A stretch of 64,000 bases of DNA from Stomoxys calcitrans (Eukaryota > Arthropoda > Insecta > Diptera > Muscidae). The position numbers were made by a program, and so were the translations under genes. Location of the stretch: contig NC_081554.1 in assembly GCF_963082655.1 (NCBI RefSeq), forward strand, positions 61,045,373-61,109,372, in the 5' to 3' direction. Under the pieces are notes generated by a model. It ran no database searches. It saw only the letters and a program-made list of their open reading frames with translations, and was not told the DNA's origin. Positions 1-10,020 of this stretch are shown here, in pieces (position 1 is the stretch's first letter; every line of letters begins with the position of its first letter).

Positions 1-553
1 AGGCTACCGGTGCGCCCATTGAGGACCCAGGGATTGAGATCTGTTTTAGACAGCCTGACCATAATACGGTCCCGCAGGCGGAGTTCCGGGCGATCACGGA
101 ATGCGTGAAGTGGTGTGGTGCTAACGCGAGGACATCGAATGTGAACATCTTTACCGACAGTAAAATTGCCTTAAGGGCAATAACAACCAGGTCGGTAAGA
201 TCACACATAGTCTTGCAGTGTAAGAAGGAGATTAACGCCTTCTCTGTGTAGGCAAAATCCGCATTGTTTGTGTCCCGGGCCATAACGGAGTAAGGGGAAA
301 TGAAAGAGCAGACGGTGAAGGCCATAGGACTGCCGTCAATAAACTTGGTTAACTCGAAGCCTTTCGGGTCGACGCAGTCCGAGTTGAGGCAGTGAGCGAC
401 GAATGAGCATGCAACATTGTGGAACAGCGAAACGGTCGGTAGGACGGCAAAAATCCTATGTAGGGATCCAGGTCGTGAGAAGTCGAGGCTATTACTGATA
501 GGAAGTATGAAGGAGGTCAGTATAGCTATTCTGGTATCATAACCGGACACATA

Positions 554-785
554 CAGGGTGGCTGATGAAAGCCGCTACCAAAAAAAAATGTAATAACTTT
601 TTTTCTATTTAATAATAATAATTTAATAATTAATTTAATTAATTAATTAATTAATTTAATTAATAATAATTTAATAATTAATTTAATAATTTAATTTAAC
701 ATGAATAAAAGAAAAATGTATTCCATACACCGAAAAAAAAATGTAGCAATATTCATCATTGTAGCAATATTCATCAGCCACCCTG
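554..785. mobile_element. 232-bp TA-flanked MITE nested in LINE family 1
   Basis: The termini are inverted repeats: CAGGGTGGCTGATGAA starts at 554, and its reverse complement ends at 785, with partial identity continuing to about 25 bp (GCTAC). TA dinucleotides flank both ends (552-553 and 786-787). Removing the insert restores the LINE text seen in another copy near 7275 (cacataggacta). The core is almost pure A/T (TTAA-rich). The TA duplication fits the Tc1/mariner superfamily. No transposase remains, so the autonomous partner is unknown. Confidence 0.88.
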
Positions 786-1015
786 TAGGACTAAGAGCTC
801 ACTTATGTAAAATCGGTGGGGCAAGTGATAGAATGTGTCGGGCATGCGGGGAAGATGATGAGACGTTGGAGCATTTCCTTTGTCATTGCCCGGCTATCGC
901 GTCCAACAGATACCGGCACTTAGGTGGAGACACAATACCAGATATGAACCAACTTAGGGGAGTGGTATTGGAAACAATTAAGGATTTTGTAAGTAGCACG
1001 AAATTCCTAACTTAA
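779..1015 (+). pseudogene. C-terminal zinc-knuckle segment of LINE family 1 polyprotein
   Basis: This 79-codon open segment begins inside the MITE end and runs into the LINE frame. It contains the Cys-X2-Cys-X8-His-X4-Cys type cluster found after the RNase H domain of I-group LINE ORF2 proteins, followed by a conserved tail ending FVSSTKFLT. Copies near 7290-7500, 24500-24700 and 55380-55573 share it. A longer reading frame starting at 701 runs through MITE DNA and is not the native start. Confidence 0.75.
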
Positions 1016-1128
1016 AATTTTCTTTTTAGAGGTTACTTTATAGTTTTGAGAGCGCACAACAAACCGATTACTGGCTTAGGTGTATGTTCATAGTGGCATG
1101 GGGCGGATTCATATCTGCACCCTCTTTT

Positions 1129-1259
1129 CAACCTAAGCTAACCTAGCCTATATCAGGATATGAGCCGACTTGGACCGTGATTCACAAAGTTTTTCAACCT
1201 AACTTAACCTAGCCTATATCAGGATATGAGCCGACTTGGACCGTGATTCACAAAGTTTT
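1129..1259. repeat. 66-bp tandem duplication spanning a LINE tail and mini-me DNA
   Basis: Two near-identical copies begin at 1129 and 1195, each with the CAACCTAA LINE tail followed by mini-me text (tatcaggatatgagccgac). The unit joins LINE tail and flank, so the duplication arose after the LINE inserted. Confidence 0.85.
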
Positions 1260-1527
1260 TGGAAGTCGTAGCGAAACACCACGTGCAAAATTTCAGCCAA
1301 ATCGGACAAAAATTGCGGCTCCCAGTGGCTCAAGAAATCAAATCGGGAGATCAGTTTTAATATCCGCGCAAAATTTCAAGCCGGTACGCGTTCGACCGCT
1401 ATAGTGATGGGCGGATGGACATGGCTAGATCGACTCAAAATGTCGAGGCGATCAGGAATATATGTTCTTAATTGGGTCATACGCGAAAATGACTACCCCA
1501 TCCTACGGTGGTGGATATACATAAATA
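1150..1527 (-). mobile_element. mini-me-like element, subfamily A/C fragment
   Basis: The text contains the array-unit phrases (gtgcaaaatttcagccaaatcgg) and then, toward the right, the head in reverse orientation (atggctagatcgactcaaaatg ... cgatcaggaatatatgttc ... accccatcctacggtggtgg). The microsatellite is reduced to gatgggcggatgg. It lies between LINE family 1 on the left and LINE family 2 on the right. Confidence 0.75.
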
Positions 1528-2995
1528 ACTCTGCTATTTTTATTTTTTATGATTATGCTAACAAACAATACGGTCTCCTTGAGAGGAGAGAAGGTTTCAT
1601 TTACAGAAAGCGCTAAATACCTGAGTGTTTTGCTTGACATGAAGTTAAACTTCAAGTCCAAAATTTTGGAAAGGGCAAGAAAGGCAACTCTTGCCCTGTA
1701 AATCTGCAAGAGAGCCATTGGCAAAAGTTGGGGGTTTAGACAGCGCGTCATGCACTGGATATATTCTGCAATGGTCAGACCTATAATGCTATATGGTGTT
1801 GTGGTCTGGTGGACGGCGCTTCAAAAGTCCACCTTCTGCTCAATTCTCAACTGGATTCAAAGGATGGCTTTTTTGTACATCACAGCCGCACACTGAGGAC
1901 GACACCATCTTATGCACTGAATTTAATGCTACATCTAATGCCTCTGGACAATGTGGATAGACAAATTGCTGCGACCACTGCTGTGAGGCTAAGATAGCTT
2001 TCTCTTTGGTCATGTGGCGGCTACGGACATTGTGTTATCCATGATACAATGTCCGATGTTGCAGGCAGTGTGGATTACGCCCTACCTGAGCCGCTTTTTG
2101 ATAAAAAGTACTGTACCTCTATTCCCGATGAAAGCAATTGGAACTACGATATCCCTGCTAACAGAAGTTACATGGGCTTCTATATGGATGGTTCCAAATT
2201 AAAAGACCAAGTCAGTTTTTGGTTGTACTCTAAAGATCTAGAACTGGTCATATTGAAAGGTTACCCCACCACTGCAGTGTGTATCAAGCAGAGATCCTTG
2301 CAATTAAGGAAGTGGTGGAATGGCTAAGATATAATGTAATGACGACTATTGGCATAAATATCTTCTCAGTCGACCATTTAATCCCTGGAGAACGTGTTTC
2401 TGAACACAAAAACAGCATTCGACTGTCGCAGATCTCTCAACGAGATGGCTGAACAGTTCAAAATGCACCTGTTCTGGATGCCGGGCCATAGAGATATTCC
2501 AGGGAATTGTAAAGCAGATGAGCTTGCTAAACTGGGAACTACCTGAACTAACTATGTGGCCTAATCTAGACTTGAAGAGGCCTACCGCTTTGCTGTCATT
2601 GGTCAGAACAGATGTCTCAGTCATTGTGTCCCTCATGACAGGTCACTGTGTAATCGGAAAACATGCTGACAGACTGAAGGTTGTCAGCAACGACTTTTGC
2701 AGAAGCTGTGAGGATATCGAAGAAAAAGAGACTATAGAACACCTTCTGTGTGTGTGTCCCGCACTAGCAGTCAGAAGGAGTTGCACTTTATGTGCTTATT
2801 TCCTTGAGACCCTTTCTGATTCAAAAGATGTGAACATTCGCAAGTTATTGGGCTTTTTAAAGCGATCTGGATGGTTCAACGGTAGGAACTAGAAGTCATC
2901 TTCTTTCTTCTGTTCCTGTGGTATCACAATGGACTAAAACGTCTATGTGAGTCTGATGGCAGACTGCTACTTAAACCTAACCATCTAACCTAACA
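1528..2995 (+). mobile_element. LINE family 2, RT C-terminus to 3' end, degenerate
   Basis: Frame-shifted translations show the end of a reverse transcriptase (AKYLSVLLDMKLNF, then WIYSAMVRPIMLYGVVVWWTAL), an RNase H domain (YMDGSKLKDQ, then QAEILAIKEVVEWL, then INIFSDH), a CPxC/H knuckle (DFCRSCEDIEEKETIEHLLCVCP) and a C-terminus ending LKRSGWFNGRN at 2892. The 3' UTR ends in CATCTAACCTAAC near 2990. Several frameshifts and stops make it a pseudogene. It is 5'-truncated and lacks the endonuclease and the catalytic RT boxes. Confidence 0.85.
2518..2892 (+). pseudogene. LINE family 2 C-terminal region with zinc knuckle
   Basis: This 124-codon open segment covers the linker after RNase H (LDLKRPTALLSLVRTDVSVIVSLMTGHC) and the knuckle DFCRSC...EHLLCVCP. 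The last residues SGWFNGRN and the stop match those read on the minus strand near 4660 and 11730, so the C-terminus is well defined. The N-terminal part of the open frame (before about residue 18) is out of register with the LINE protein. Confidence 0.75.
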
Positions 2996-3462
2996 AACAA
3001 TACAATTTACGAAAATAATGCTGGTGGTAAAACATATGATGGGAGGGTTTGCCTACATGTCTTTTTGTTGCAAAAAACGTCTTTTTAGGATTTCTACCAC
3101 AACAAGGGAGATAATGTTTTATGGAAACTTTCCACAGTGAACCTTACTCATATGTGAGTTAATATCTTTGGCTTTTTTGGCACTCAGTCAAGTGTTGCCT
3201 GGAACAGCTAATAAAAATTCATTATGAAGTCTACTACAAAGTGTTGTTTGCCATCGAATGGGAGACAGGTGCGAATGAACTGTGATGTTCTAATGAATTT
3301 CGTTGTGCTTTAAATTTCATTTCAAATGATGGATGGTGGCAAAATTTCTGTTTCTCTGACTATAATATATATTTCAAGGTATGAAACATAATTTCCAATT
3401 TCCTAGAATACATCCTCTGCTTAAGGACATTCCACATAAGCTGAAAGAGCTTCAAGTGGAAA
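2996..3462. other. non-coding, no recognisable feature
   Basis: AT-rich sequence without repeats shared elsewhere in the window and without a supportable reading frame. Confidence 0.6.
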
Positions 3463-3709
3463 GATAGGTTAGGTTGAAAAGGAGGTGTGGATATTAATCC
3501 GCCCCATGGCACAATGGACATACACCTAAGCCAGTAATCGGTTTGTTCTGCGCTCTAAATACTAAAACGTAAACTCAAACTTACAAAATCCCTAATTGTT
3601 TTTCATACCACACACCTAAGTAGGTTCATGCCTGGTATTGTGCCCCTACTTAAGTGCCGATGCCTGTTTACCGCCAAAGCCGAGCAATGACATAGGAAAT
3701 GCTGCAACG
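3463..3709 (-). mobile_element. LINE family 1, 3' end fragment
   Basis: Reading from the right, the segment gives the degenerate C-terminal end and the 3' UTR (gccagtaatcggtttgtt, gatattaatccgccccatgg) and ends with the TTAGG-like tail aggttaggttgaaaagg. About 250 bp remain. The left end is the LINE 3' terminus and the right end abuts a MITE. Confidence 0.85.
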
Positions 3710-4237
3710 CACAGTGGGAGAAAATCAAAAAAAAACTATTAAAATATATGTTCTGTGTGAGAACGGGCTGAAATATCTTTTTAAAATTTGAAACTATTAG
3801 AGCTGAGGTTTTAACGAGACCCTATCGTTCAAAATAGGCAATTTTTCAGTAAAAAATTGAAAAAAACCGCTCGTGTTCTCAAATTCCAAGGCCAGATTCC
3901 CCATTTGGCGCTAATGTTCTTTTACCTCATATATCGCCCAAATCCATGCAAACAAATGTAAGGACATTTTTATCTGGAAAATTCAAATATTTTTATTCAT
4001 GTTATTCCCTATTTAGGTATTTTTGAGCACTATCCAGCAAACAAAAATGGAAATCGGAGGACAAATGAAGATTAGGTAGACCCTAACAAGTCTTCGAAAG
4101 ACTGAGGTGACCCATTTTAAGGGGATCCTTGAAATTTTGCACACATCTCAGCTCTAACCTTTTCAAATTCAGAGATATCTTTACTCGTTCTCATACGGCA
4201 TATTTTTTAGTTTTTTTTTCGATTTTCTCCAACTGTG
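3710..4237. mobile_element. long-TIR MITE
   Basis: The first ~95 bp (CACAGTGGGAGAAAATC...) and the reverse complement of the last ~95 bp (CACAGTTGGAGAAAATC...) are recognisably the same: both continue with poly-A, ACTA, AAAATAT, a GTATGAGAACG-like box, ATATCTC and TTAGAGCTGAG. The 528-bp element has no coding capacity. A partial relative lies at 34895-35141. The CACAGTG start resembles some Transib-type termini, but I could not confirm a target duplication because the right flank is not the continuing LINE. Confidence 0.7.
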
Positions 4238-4359
4238 AGCCGTAACCAAAATAAATGACACCAGTTTTGACATAAAGCGAAGGATTACATTGGGTAACAG
4301 ATGCTATTTTCCACTGAGCAAGCAGCTGAGAAGCAAAGCCACCTCTCGACGTATGAACA

Positions 4360-4555
4360 TTTAACTATACAAGATATGCGATCCATAAGGTATTTATATT
4401 CCAGATCGTCTTGACATTCTAAGTCAATCTAGCCATGTCCGTCAGTCCCTTTTTCCAATCGTCACTCCAACCATCCGTCTGTGCAAATCACGAAATCGGT
4501 CGAAAGAATATAGACATCCGATTGAATTTTTGCACAGAGTCTTTTTATCGCTGTA
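4360..4555 (+). mobile_element. mini-me-like element, head region, split by a LINE
   Basis: The head phrases cagatcgtcttgacattctaagtcaatctagccatgtccgtc and gaatttttgcacagagtc match other mini-me heads in order. The outermost head sequence is eroded. The element continues after the LINE at 4556-4966. Confidence 0.7.
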
Positions 4556-4966
4556 GGCTAGGTTAGGTTAAAGTGGCGGTCAGACTCACTTAGACGTTTT
4601 CGTCCATTGCAATACCACAGCAATAGGAGAAGGAAGATATTTTCTAGTTCCTACCGTTGAACCATCCGGATCGTTTTAAAAAGTCCAACAACTTACGAAT
4701 GTTCACCGCCGCTTTATAAGACAAGTTCTCAAAGAAATGAGAACCAAAAGTGAAACTTCTGAGTGCAAGTGCGGGACGTAGACACGGAAGGTGTTCTATA
4801 GTATCTTCTTCTTCGATGTTCCTACAGCTTCAGCAAAAGTCGGTGCTAGCAGCCTTCAATCTGTCAGCATTTTTTCCGATTAGACAGTGACCTATCATGA
4901 CGGATACATGAATGAGACGTCTTTTCTAGCCAGTAACCGCAAAGCGGTAAACCTCTTCCTCTATAG
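4556..4966 (-). mobile_element. LINE family 2, 3' fragment nested in mini-me
   Basis: The minus-strand translation gives LTGHCLIGKNADRLKA, a damaged knuckle (DFC-stop-SC...EHLPCLRP) and the same C-terminus LKRSGWFNGRN, then the 3' UTR (tctaagtgagtctgaccgcc) and the CTAACCTA tail at the left end. It interrupts a mini-me unit, so it inserted after that element. Confidence 0.85.
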
Positions 4967-5648
4967 GCCTAAATTTTCATCCGGTTTGAATGAAATGCGG
5001 AAAGATATGCGGCAACATCTGTAACGAGTATGATACGAATCGGCCATAAACTTATATAGCCGTCATACATGCTTGAGCACCCAGTGGCCTCAATTTTTAT
5101 CCGATTTGGCTGAAATTTGGTACTAAGGCTTTTGTTCTGACCTCCAACGTCTATGCGGAGATTAATGGGTATCGGTTTATAAACCGATTTAGCCAACATA
5201 AAGGCCAAACCGTCAATGTTCATCCGATTTGGCTAAAATTTGGCACTAAGACTTTGTGCTCACTTCCCACATCAGTGCCGATATGATGCGAATCGGCCTT
5301 AAACCTGATATAGCTGCCATAAAAGCCGATCCCTAGTTTTGACTTCATGAGCAGCAATGCGTGTAAAATTTTATCTAACGTGGCTGAAATTTGGTCCACG
5401 GGCTTCTGATCTGACTTCAAACATCCGTACCGACTACGATCCAAATCGGTCAATAACATGATATAGCCCCCATATAAACCGACGCCTAATTTTGAATTCC
5501 TGATCCCTCAGAGGACTCAACTTTCGCCTGATTTGGCTCAAATTTGGTCAAAAGACTTCTGTTCTGCCTTCCAAAATCCGTGCCAAGTGTGATCTGAATT
5601 GGTCTTAATACTGATATAGACCCCAAACAAAGTGATCCCCGGATTTGA
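4967..5648 (+). mobile_element. mini-me-like element, tandem-unit array
   Basis: Four or so diverged ~150-bp units contain the phrases ttttcatccgatttggctgaaatttgg and gatatagccgccataaa. This is the continuation of the element headed at 4360. It is cut on the right by LINE family 1, and the tail is recovered at 7637-7690. Confidence 0.75.
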
Positions 5649-5683
5649 CTTGTTGAACCTTTTCTGGGTTCTGGATAAACCGT

Positions 5684-6457
5684 ATGCTAAGGAACAGGTG
5701 GATAAATTGTGTGTCCCATGGCATAAATATAAGGGAGAAAGTGGCACGGGGCACGCCACAGGGGTGCATTTTATCGTCACTCCTATGGGTGATCACCTAT
5801 GGCCTATTACGGATACTGACTGAGGAGGGATTTGAACCCATCTGCTACGCAGTCGATGTTATAATACTTCTAAGGGGTAAGGATCCGAACGAGCTATGCA
5901 GAAAGCCCGAAAGGGTCTTGCATATGACATATGACAGAGAAGACAGAAATTTGCCTGTTCACGTGGAAACGAACGTGGGCCAAATTGACGCAACACATTT
6001 CCTCTACGAAACGATTTCGATATCTGACAAGGTCAAATGCTTAGGTGTGATGAATGACAGAAAAATGAATTGGAAGTGTCACATTCAGGAGCGTACTGAG
6101 AAGGTTCACAGATGTTGGGCACTATGTAGACGGGCCATAGACTCAAAATGTGGCCTGAATCCGAGGTTAGTCCACTGGCCTTACAGGAGCGTGATTAGAC
6201 CAAAACTTACATACGCCTCAGTAGTTTGGTGGACTGCTATGGAGAAAAAGTGCAACATAACGACCATACAACAACTTCCGAGAACATGTTGTCTTCGCAT
6301 AGGCGGAGCAATGAGGACCACTTCCACTAGGGCATTGGAGACTATTCTAGATATTCGACCCATTGACATACAGATTAAGTGTGAGGCAGCCACTGCGGCT
6401 ATTAGACTTAAGGCGAATAGATTGAGAATGGGAATAGCTCATACCATCGCGGTATAA
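5684..6457 (+). pseudogene. LINE family 1 reverse transcriptase fragment (YAVD)
   Basis: This is a 257-codon frame. It contains RT motif GTPQGCILSSLLW (about residues 19-31), then CYAVDVII where active RTs have YADD (about residues 53-60), the thumb-like stretch KVKCLGVMNDRKMNWKCHIQERT and the WWTAMEKK/LRIGGAMRTT region common to I-group LINEs. The YADD-to-YAVD change (GAC to GTC) removes a metal-binding Asp, so the copy would be inactive even if complete. The methionine start is only the first ATG in a truncated frame; related text extends upstream in another frame. Confidence 0.8.
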
Positions 6458-6516
6458 TCGAGGCGATGATAGGAAACCTGGAAGGAAGGGAATAGGTTTC
6501 CGATCGGATATCTGAA

Positions 6517-7500
6517 ATGAACCTTGAGGTCGAGTGCGAGGCACTGCAGTCATCGGTACAGTCCTGGATTGACGGAACCCTAGTATTGCCATCTGGAAGA
6601 TCATGTTACACGGATGGATTAAAGCTAGAGGACAGAGTGGGCCTGGGGGTCTTCATTGAGAACCCAGGGACTGAAATCTATTTTAGACTGCCTGACCATA
6701 GTGCGGTCTTGCAGGCGCAGATCCGTGCGATCACGAATGCGTGAAGTGGTGTGGTGCTAACGCGAAGGCGTCGAGTGTGAACATCTTCACGGACAGTAAA
6801 ATTGCCATAAGGGCAATAACAACCAGGACAGTAAGGTCTCGAACAGTTTTGGAATGTAAAAAGCAGGCAAAAGCCTTCTCTGAGGATGGCAAAATCTGCA
6901 TCGTTTTGGTGCCAGGCCATAACGGAGTAAGGGAAAATGAAAGGGCAGACGATTTGCCGGTGAAGGCCAGAGGACTGCCCTCAATGAACTTGGTTAACCC
7001 GAAGGCTTTCGGATCGACGCAGTCCGAGCTAAGGGAGAGGCCAACGAATGCGCATGCAACTCTGTAGAACAACGAAACGGTCGATAGGACGACGAAAATC
7101 CTATGGGTAGACGCAGATCGTGAGAAGACGAGGCTATTACTGAAAGGAAGTAAGACGGAGGTCAGTATAGCTCTCCGTATCATAACGGCGAAAATCCTAT
7201 GGGGAGACGCAGATCGTGATAAGACGTAGCTATTACTGAAAGGAAGTAAGAAGGAGGTTAGTATAGCTATTGGAATCATAACGGGTCACATAGGACTACG
7301 AGCTCACTTATGTAAAATCGGTGCGGCAAGTGATGGCATGTGTAGGACGTGCGAGGAAGATGATGAGACGTTGGAGCATTTCCTTTGTCATTGCATGGCT
7401 TTCGCGTCTACTTAGGTAGACGTACTTAGGTAGAGACACGATACCAGACATGAACCAACATAGGGGAGTGGTATTGAAAATTATTAAGGATTTTGTAAAT
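6517..7500 (+). pseudogene. LINE family 1 RNase H domain and C-terminus, frameshifted
   Basis: Two overlapping frames (6517-6744 and 6741-7067) together show the RNase H motifs CYTDGLKLED, AQIRAITN, IFTDSKIAIRAI and VPGHNGVRENERADD, so all the usual acidic positions are visible except the Glu (Gln in AQIRA). One frameshift lies near 6740. After 7067 the frame is broken by a stop and a 96-bp duplication. The knuckle (CRTCEEDDETLEHFLCHC) appears near 7335-7395. Confidence 0.75.
7093..7284. repeat. 96-bp tandem duplication inside LINE family 1
   Basis: Copies start at 7093 and 7189 (cgaaaatcctatggg...gtagacgcagatcgtga). The 96-bp length equals 32 codons. Other family 1 copies have a single version. 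Confidence 0.85.
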
Positions 7501-7636
7501 TTTGTAAAATTTCCTTTTTAGAGATTACTTTATAGTCTTTAGATCGCACAAAAAGCCGATTACTGGCTTAGGTATATGTCCAAAGTGACATGGGGCGGAT
7601 TAATATATGCACCCTCTTTTCAACCTAGGTTAAATT

Positions 7637-7690
7637 TTAAGCGGAGTTCATGGTGGTGGGTAGCCAAGATTTGGCACATTTTTACTTGTT
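7637..7690 (+). mobile_element. mini-me-like element tail
   Basis: The text catggtggtgggtagccaagatttggcac and then tttttacttgtt matches the tail at 23270-23330. It completes the element begun at 4360. Confidence 0.6.
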
Positions 7691-8255
7691 ATTACTGATC
7701 AAGTTTAAAATGTCAGCATAATCCCCATTATGATTACTATCCTGATTTGACCCTTCTTAAGAGTAGCAGACTAACCAATGTTGGGATAAACTTGTTGCTC
7801 CCTAACCAACCACAACTTACGTTTACTTGTTTTAAGGTAAAACAAAAAGTTTACAAAAAATTATTAAGTACCACTTAAGTACATTAAAAACTGTGTTTTT
7901 CAGTTTTCGTTTACCCTCTCACATTCATCTTGTATTCATTTAAGATGACTTCCTTCTTTGGACAGCATAAAATTTTGATATTTTTTGCCGGTTCATCCCT
8001 CTAAGGGATAATAAAACGTTAAAAATCAATTCTCACCATTCCCAGCCAGCATTGTTGCCATTAGTCTATTGTTTGGTGCGATGGCAGTTGTTACAACCAA
8101 AAGGGGGTATAATTTGTACAAAGTAATTTTCCATCTGACTTCACTTTTTAGCGATGAAGGTAAGTAAAGAGGCAAAGCGTACAACAATGACCAAGGCATT
8201 GTTTCTTGAAACAAAAACCCCATGCTGGTTTAGCCGATGGGACTTATATACCAGT
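7691..8255. other. non-coding, no recognisable feature
   Basis: Low-GC unique-looking DNA; no reading frame or repeat that I can support. Confidence 0.6.
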
Positions 8256-9882
8256 TTTTATACCCTCCACCACAGGATGGGGATATACTAATTTCATCAT
8301 TCTGTTTGTAACACCTCGAAATATGCATCTGAGACCCCATAAAGTGTATATATTCTTGATCGTCATGTAATGTCCGTCCGTCCGTCCGTCCATCCGTTTG
8401 TCTGTCAAAAGCACGCTTACTTTCAAAGGAGTAAAGCTATCGGCTTGAAATTTTGCACAAATACTTTTTGTTAGTGTAGGTCGGTTGGGATTGTAAATGG
8501 GTCATATCGGTCCATGTTTTGATATAGCTGCCATATAAACCGATCTTGGGTCTTGACTTCTTGAGTCTCTAGAGGGCGCAATTCGCATCCGATTTGATTG
8601 AAATTTTGCCAGTGGTATTTTAGTATTACTTCCAACAACTTCGCTAAGAATGGTACAAATCGGTCCATAACCTGATATAGCTGCCATATAAACCCACCTT
8701 GGGTCTTGACTTCTTGAGCCTCTGGAGGGCGCAATTCTCATCCGATTTGACTTAAATTTCGCATGAGGTGTTTTGTTATGTCTTTCAATAACTGTGCTTA
8801 TTATGGCGCAAATCGGTACATAACCAAATATAGCTGCCATATAAACCGATCTTGGATCTTGACTTCCTGAGCCTCTAGAGGGCGCAATTCTCGTCCGATT
8901 TGGCTGAAATTGTGCACGTAGTGTTTTAGTATCACGTCCAATAACTGTGCTAAGTATGGCGCAAATCGGTCAATGGTTTGATGTAGCTGCCATATAAACC
9001 GATCTTGGGTCTTGACTTCTTGAGCCTATAGAGGGCGCAATTCTCGTCCGATTTGCCTGAAGTTTTGCATGAGGTGTTTTGGTATCACTTCCAACAACTA
9101 CGCTGAATATGATTCAAATCGGTTCATAATCTGGTATAGCTGTCATATAAACCGATCTCGGATCTTGACTTCTTGAGCCTCTAGAGGGCGCAATTCTCAT
9201 CCGATTTGACTGAAATTTTCCACATGGTGTTTTGGTATCAATTCCAACAACTGTGTTAAGTGTGATTTAAATCGGTTCATAATCTGGTATAGCTGTCATA
9301 TAAACCGATCTTGGGTCTGACTTCTTTCGCCTCTAGAGGGCGCAATTCTCCTCCGATTTGACTGAAATTTTGCACGTAGTGTTTCGATATCACTTCTAAC
9401 AACTGTGTTAAGTATGATTTAAGTCGGTTTATAATCTGGTATAGCTGCCATATAAACCGATCTGGGATCTTGATTTCTTGAACCTCTAGAGGGCGCAATT
9501 CTCATCCGATTTGGCAGAAATTTTTGTACAACGGTTTCTCTCACGAACTTCAACGTTCGTGTGTAATATGATTTGAATCGATCAATAGCTTGATACAGCT
9601 CCCATATAAACCGATCTCCCGATTTTGCTTCTTGAGCCCCTACAAGGCGCAATTCTTATCCGAATGAACTGAAATTTTACACAATGACTTCTACAATGTT
9701 CAGCATTCATTTATGGTCCGAATCGGACTATAACTTGATATAGCTCCATTAGCATAACAGTTCTTATTCAATAATCTTTGTTTGCCTAAAAAGAGATACC
9801 GCGCATAGAACTCGACAAAAGTGATTCATGATGGAGGGTATATATGATTCGGCCCGGCCGAACTTATCACGCTCTTACTTGT
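8256..9882 (+). mobile_element. mini-me-like element, subfamily A, near full length
   Basis: The best complete copy. The head (tttttataccctccaccac) starts at 8256, the GTCC/GTCT microsatellite lies at 8371-8405, and eight tandem units follow. The marker gggcgcaattc recurs at about 8573, 8727, 8880, 9033, 9186, 9338, 9491 and 9646, a period of 152-155 bp. The tail (ggagggtatatatgattcggcccggccgaac) ends in cacgctcttacttg. Head, microsatellite and 3' hairpin match the plan of Drosophila DINE-1/mini-me (Helentron-associated) elements. It has no protein-coding capacity of its own. Confidence 0.82.
9848..9862. other. mini-me 3' terminal hairpin
   Basis: TTCGGCC-C-GGCCGAA is a perfect 7-bp palindrome with a one-base centre, about 18 bp before the element end. 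Helitron/Helentron elements carry such a hairpin before the 3' terminus. Further copies lie at 39714-39728, 48421-48435, 55726-55740 and 63709-63723. Confidence 0.75.
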
Positions 9883-10020
9883 TTGTTTTGTTTTGTTTGT
9901 TTTTTTTTTGCTTAGTTTTTTAACCCCTATTTACAGGACAAGGGGTATATTTATTTTTACACAATTCTGCGGAAAACGTTACCGGCAATAGGTCCCACCG
10001 GCTACATTATAATTCTAATA
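9883..10020. other. low-complexity T-rich spacer
   Basis: A TTTTG-rich run is followed by a short unremarkable segment up to the mariner TA at 10019-10020. Confidence 0.6.

Larger units (their letters stand above)
1..1150 (+). mobile_element. LINE family 1, RNase H to 3' end, degenerate, cut at window edge
   Basis: This is the 3' part of an RNase H-bearing non-LTR retrotransposon (I/LOA-like organisation). Conceptual translation from base 1 shows the RNase H core with a Glu motif (AEFRAITE) and an Asp motif (IFTDSK), then stops near 249 and 290. After the MITE at 554-785 the frame resumes and gives the C-terminal zinc-knuckle (CRACGEDDETLEHFLCHCP) and ends at 1015. The 3' region carries ACCCTCTTTTCAACCTAA, shared with the copies ending near 7636 and 55697. 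Two frame breaks and a nested MITE show that it is dead. The RT and endonuclease parts lie outside the window or are lost. Confidence 0.85.
5649..7636 (+). mobile_element. LINE family 1, RT to 3' end, broken
   Basis: A 5'-truncated copy of nearly 2 kb. It encodes the second half of RT, then RNase H, the zinc knuckle near 7340-7400 and the 3' UTR with gccgattactggcttaggt, ending in CTTTTCAACCTAGGTT. The insertion splits a mini-me element. Damage includes a changed RT catalytic box, a 96-bp internal duplication at 7093-7284 and several frameshifts. Confidence 0.88.
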
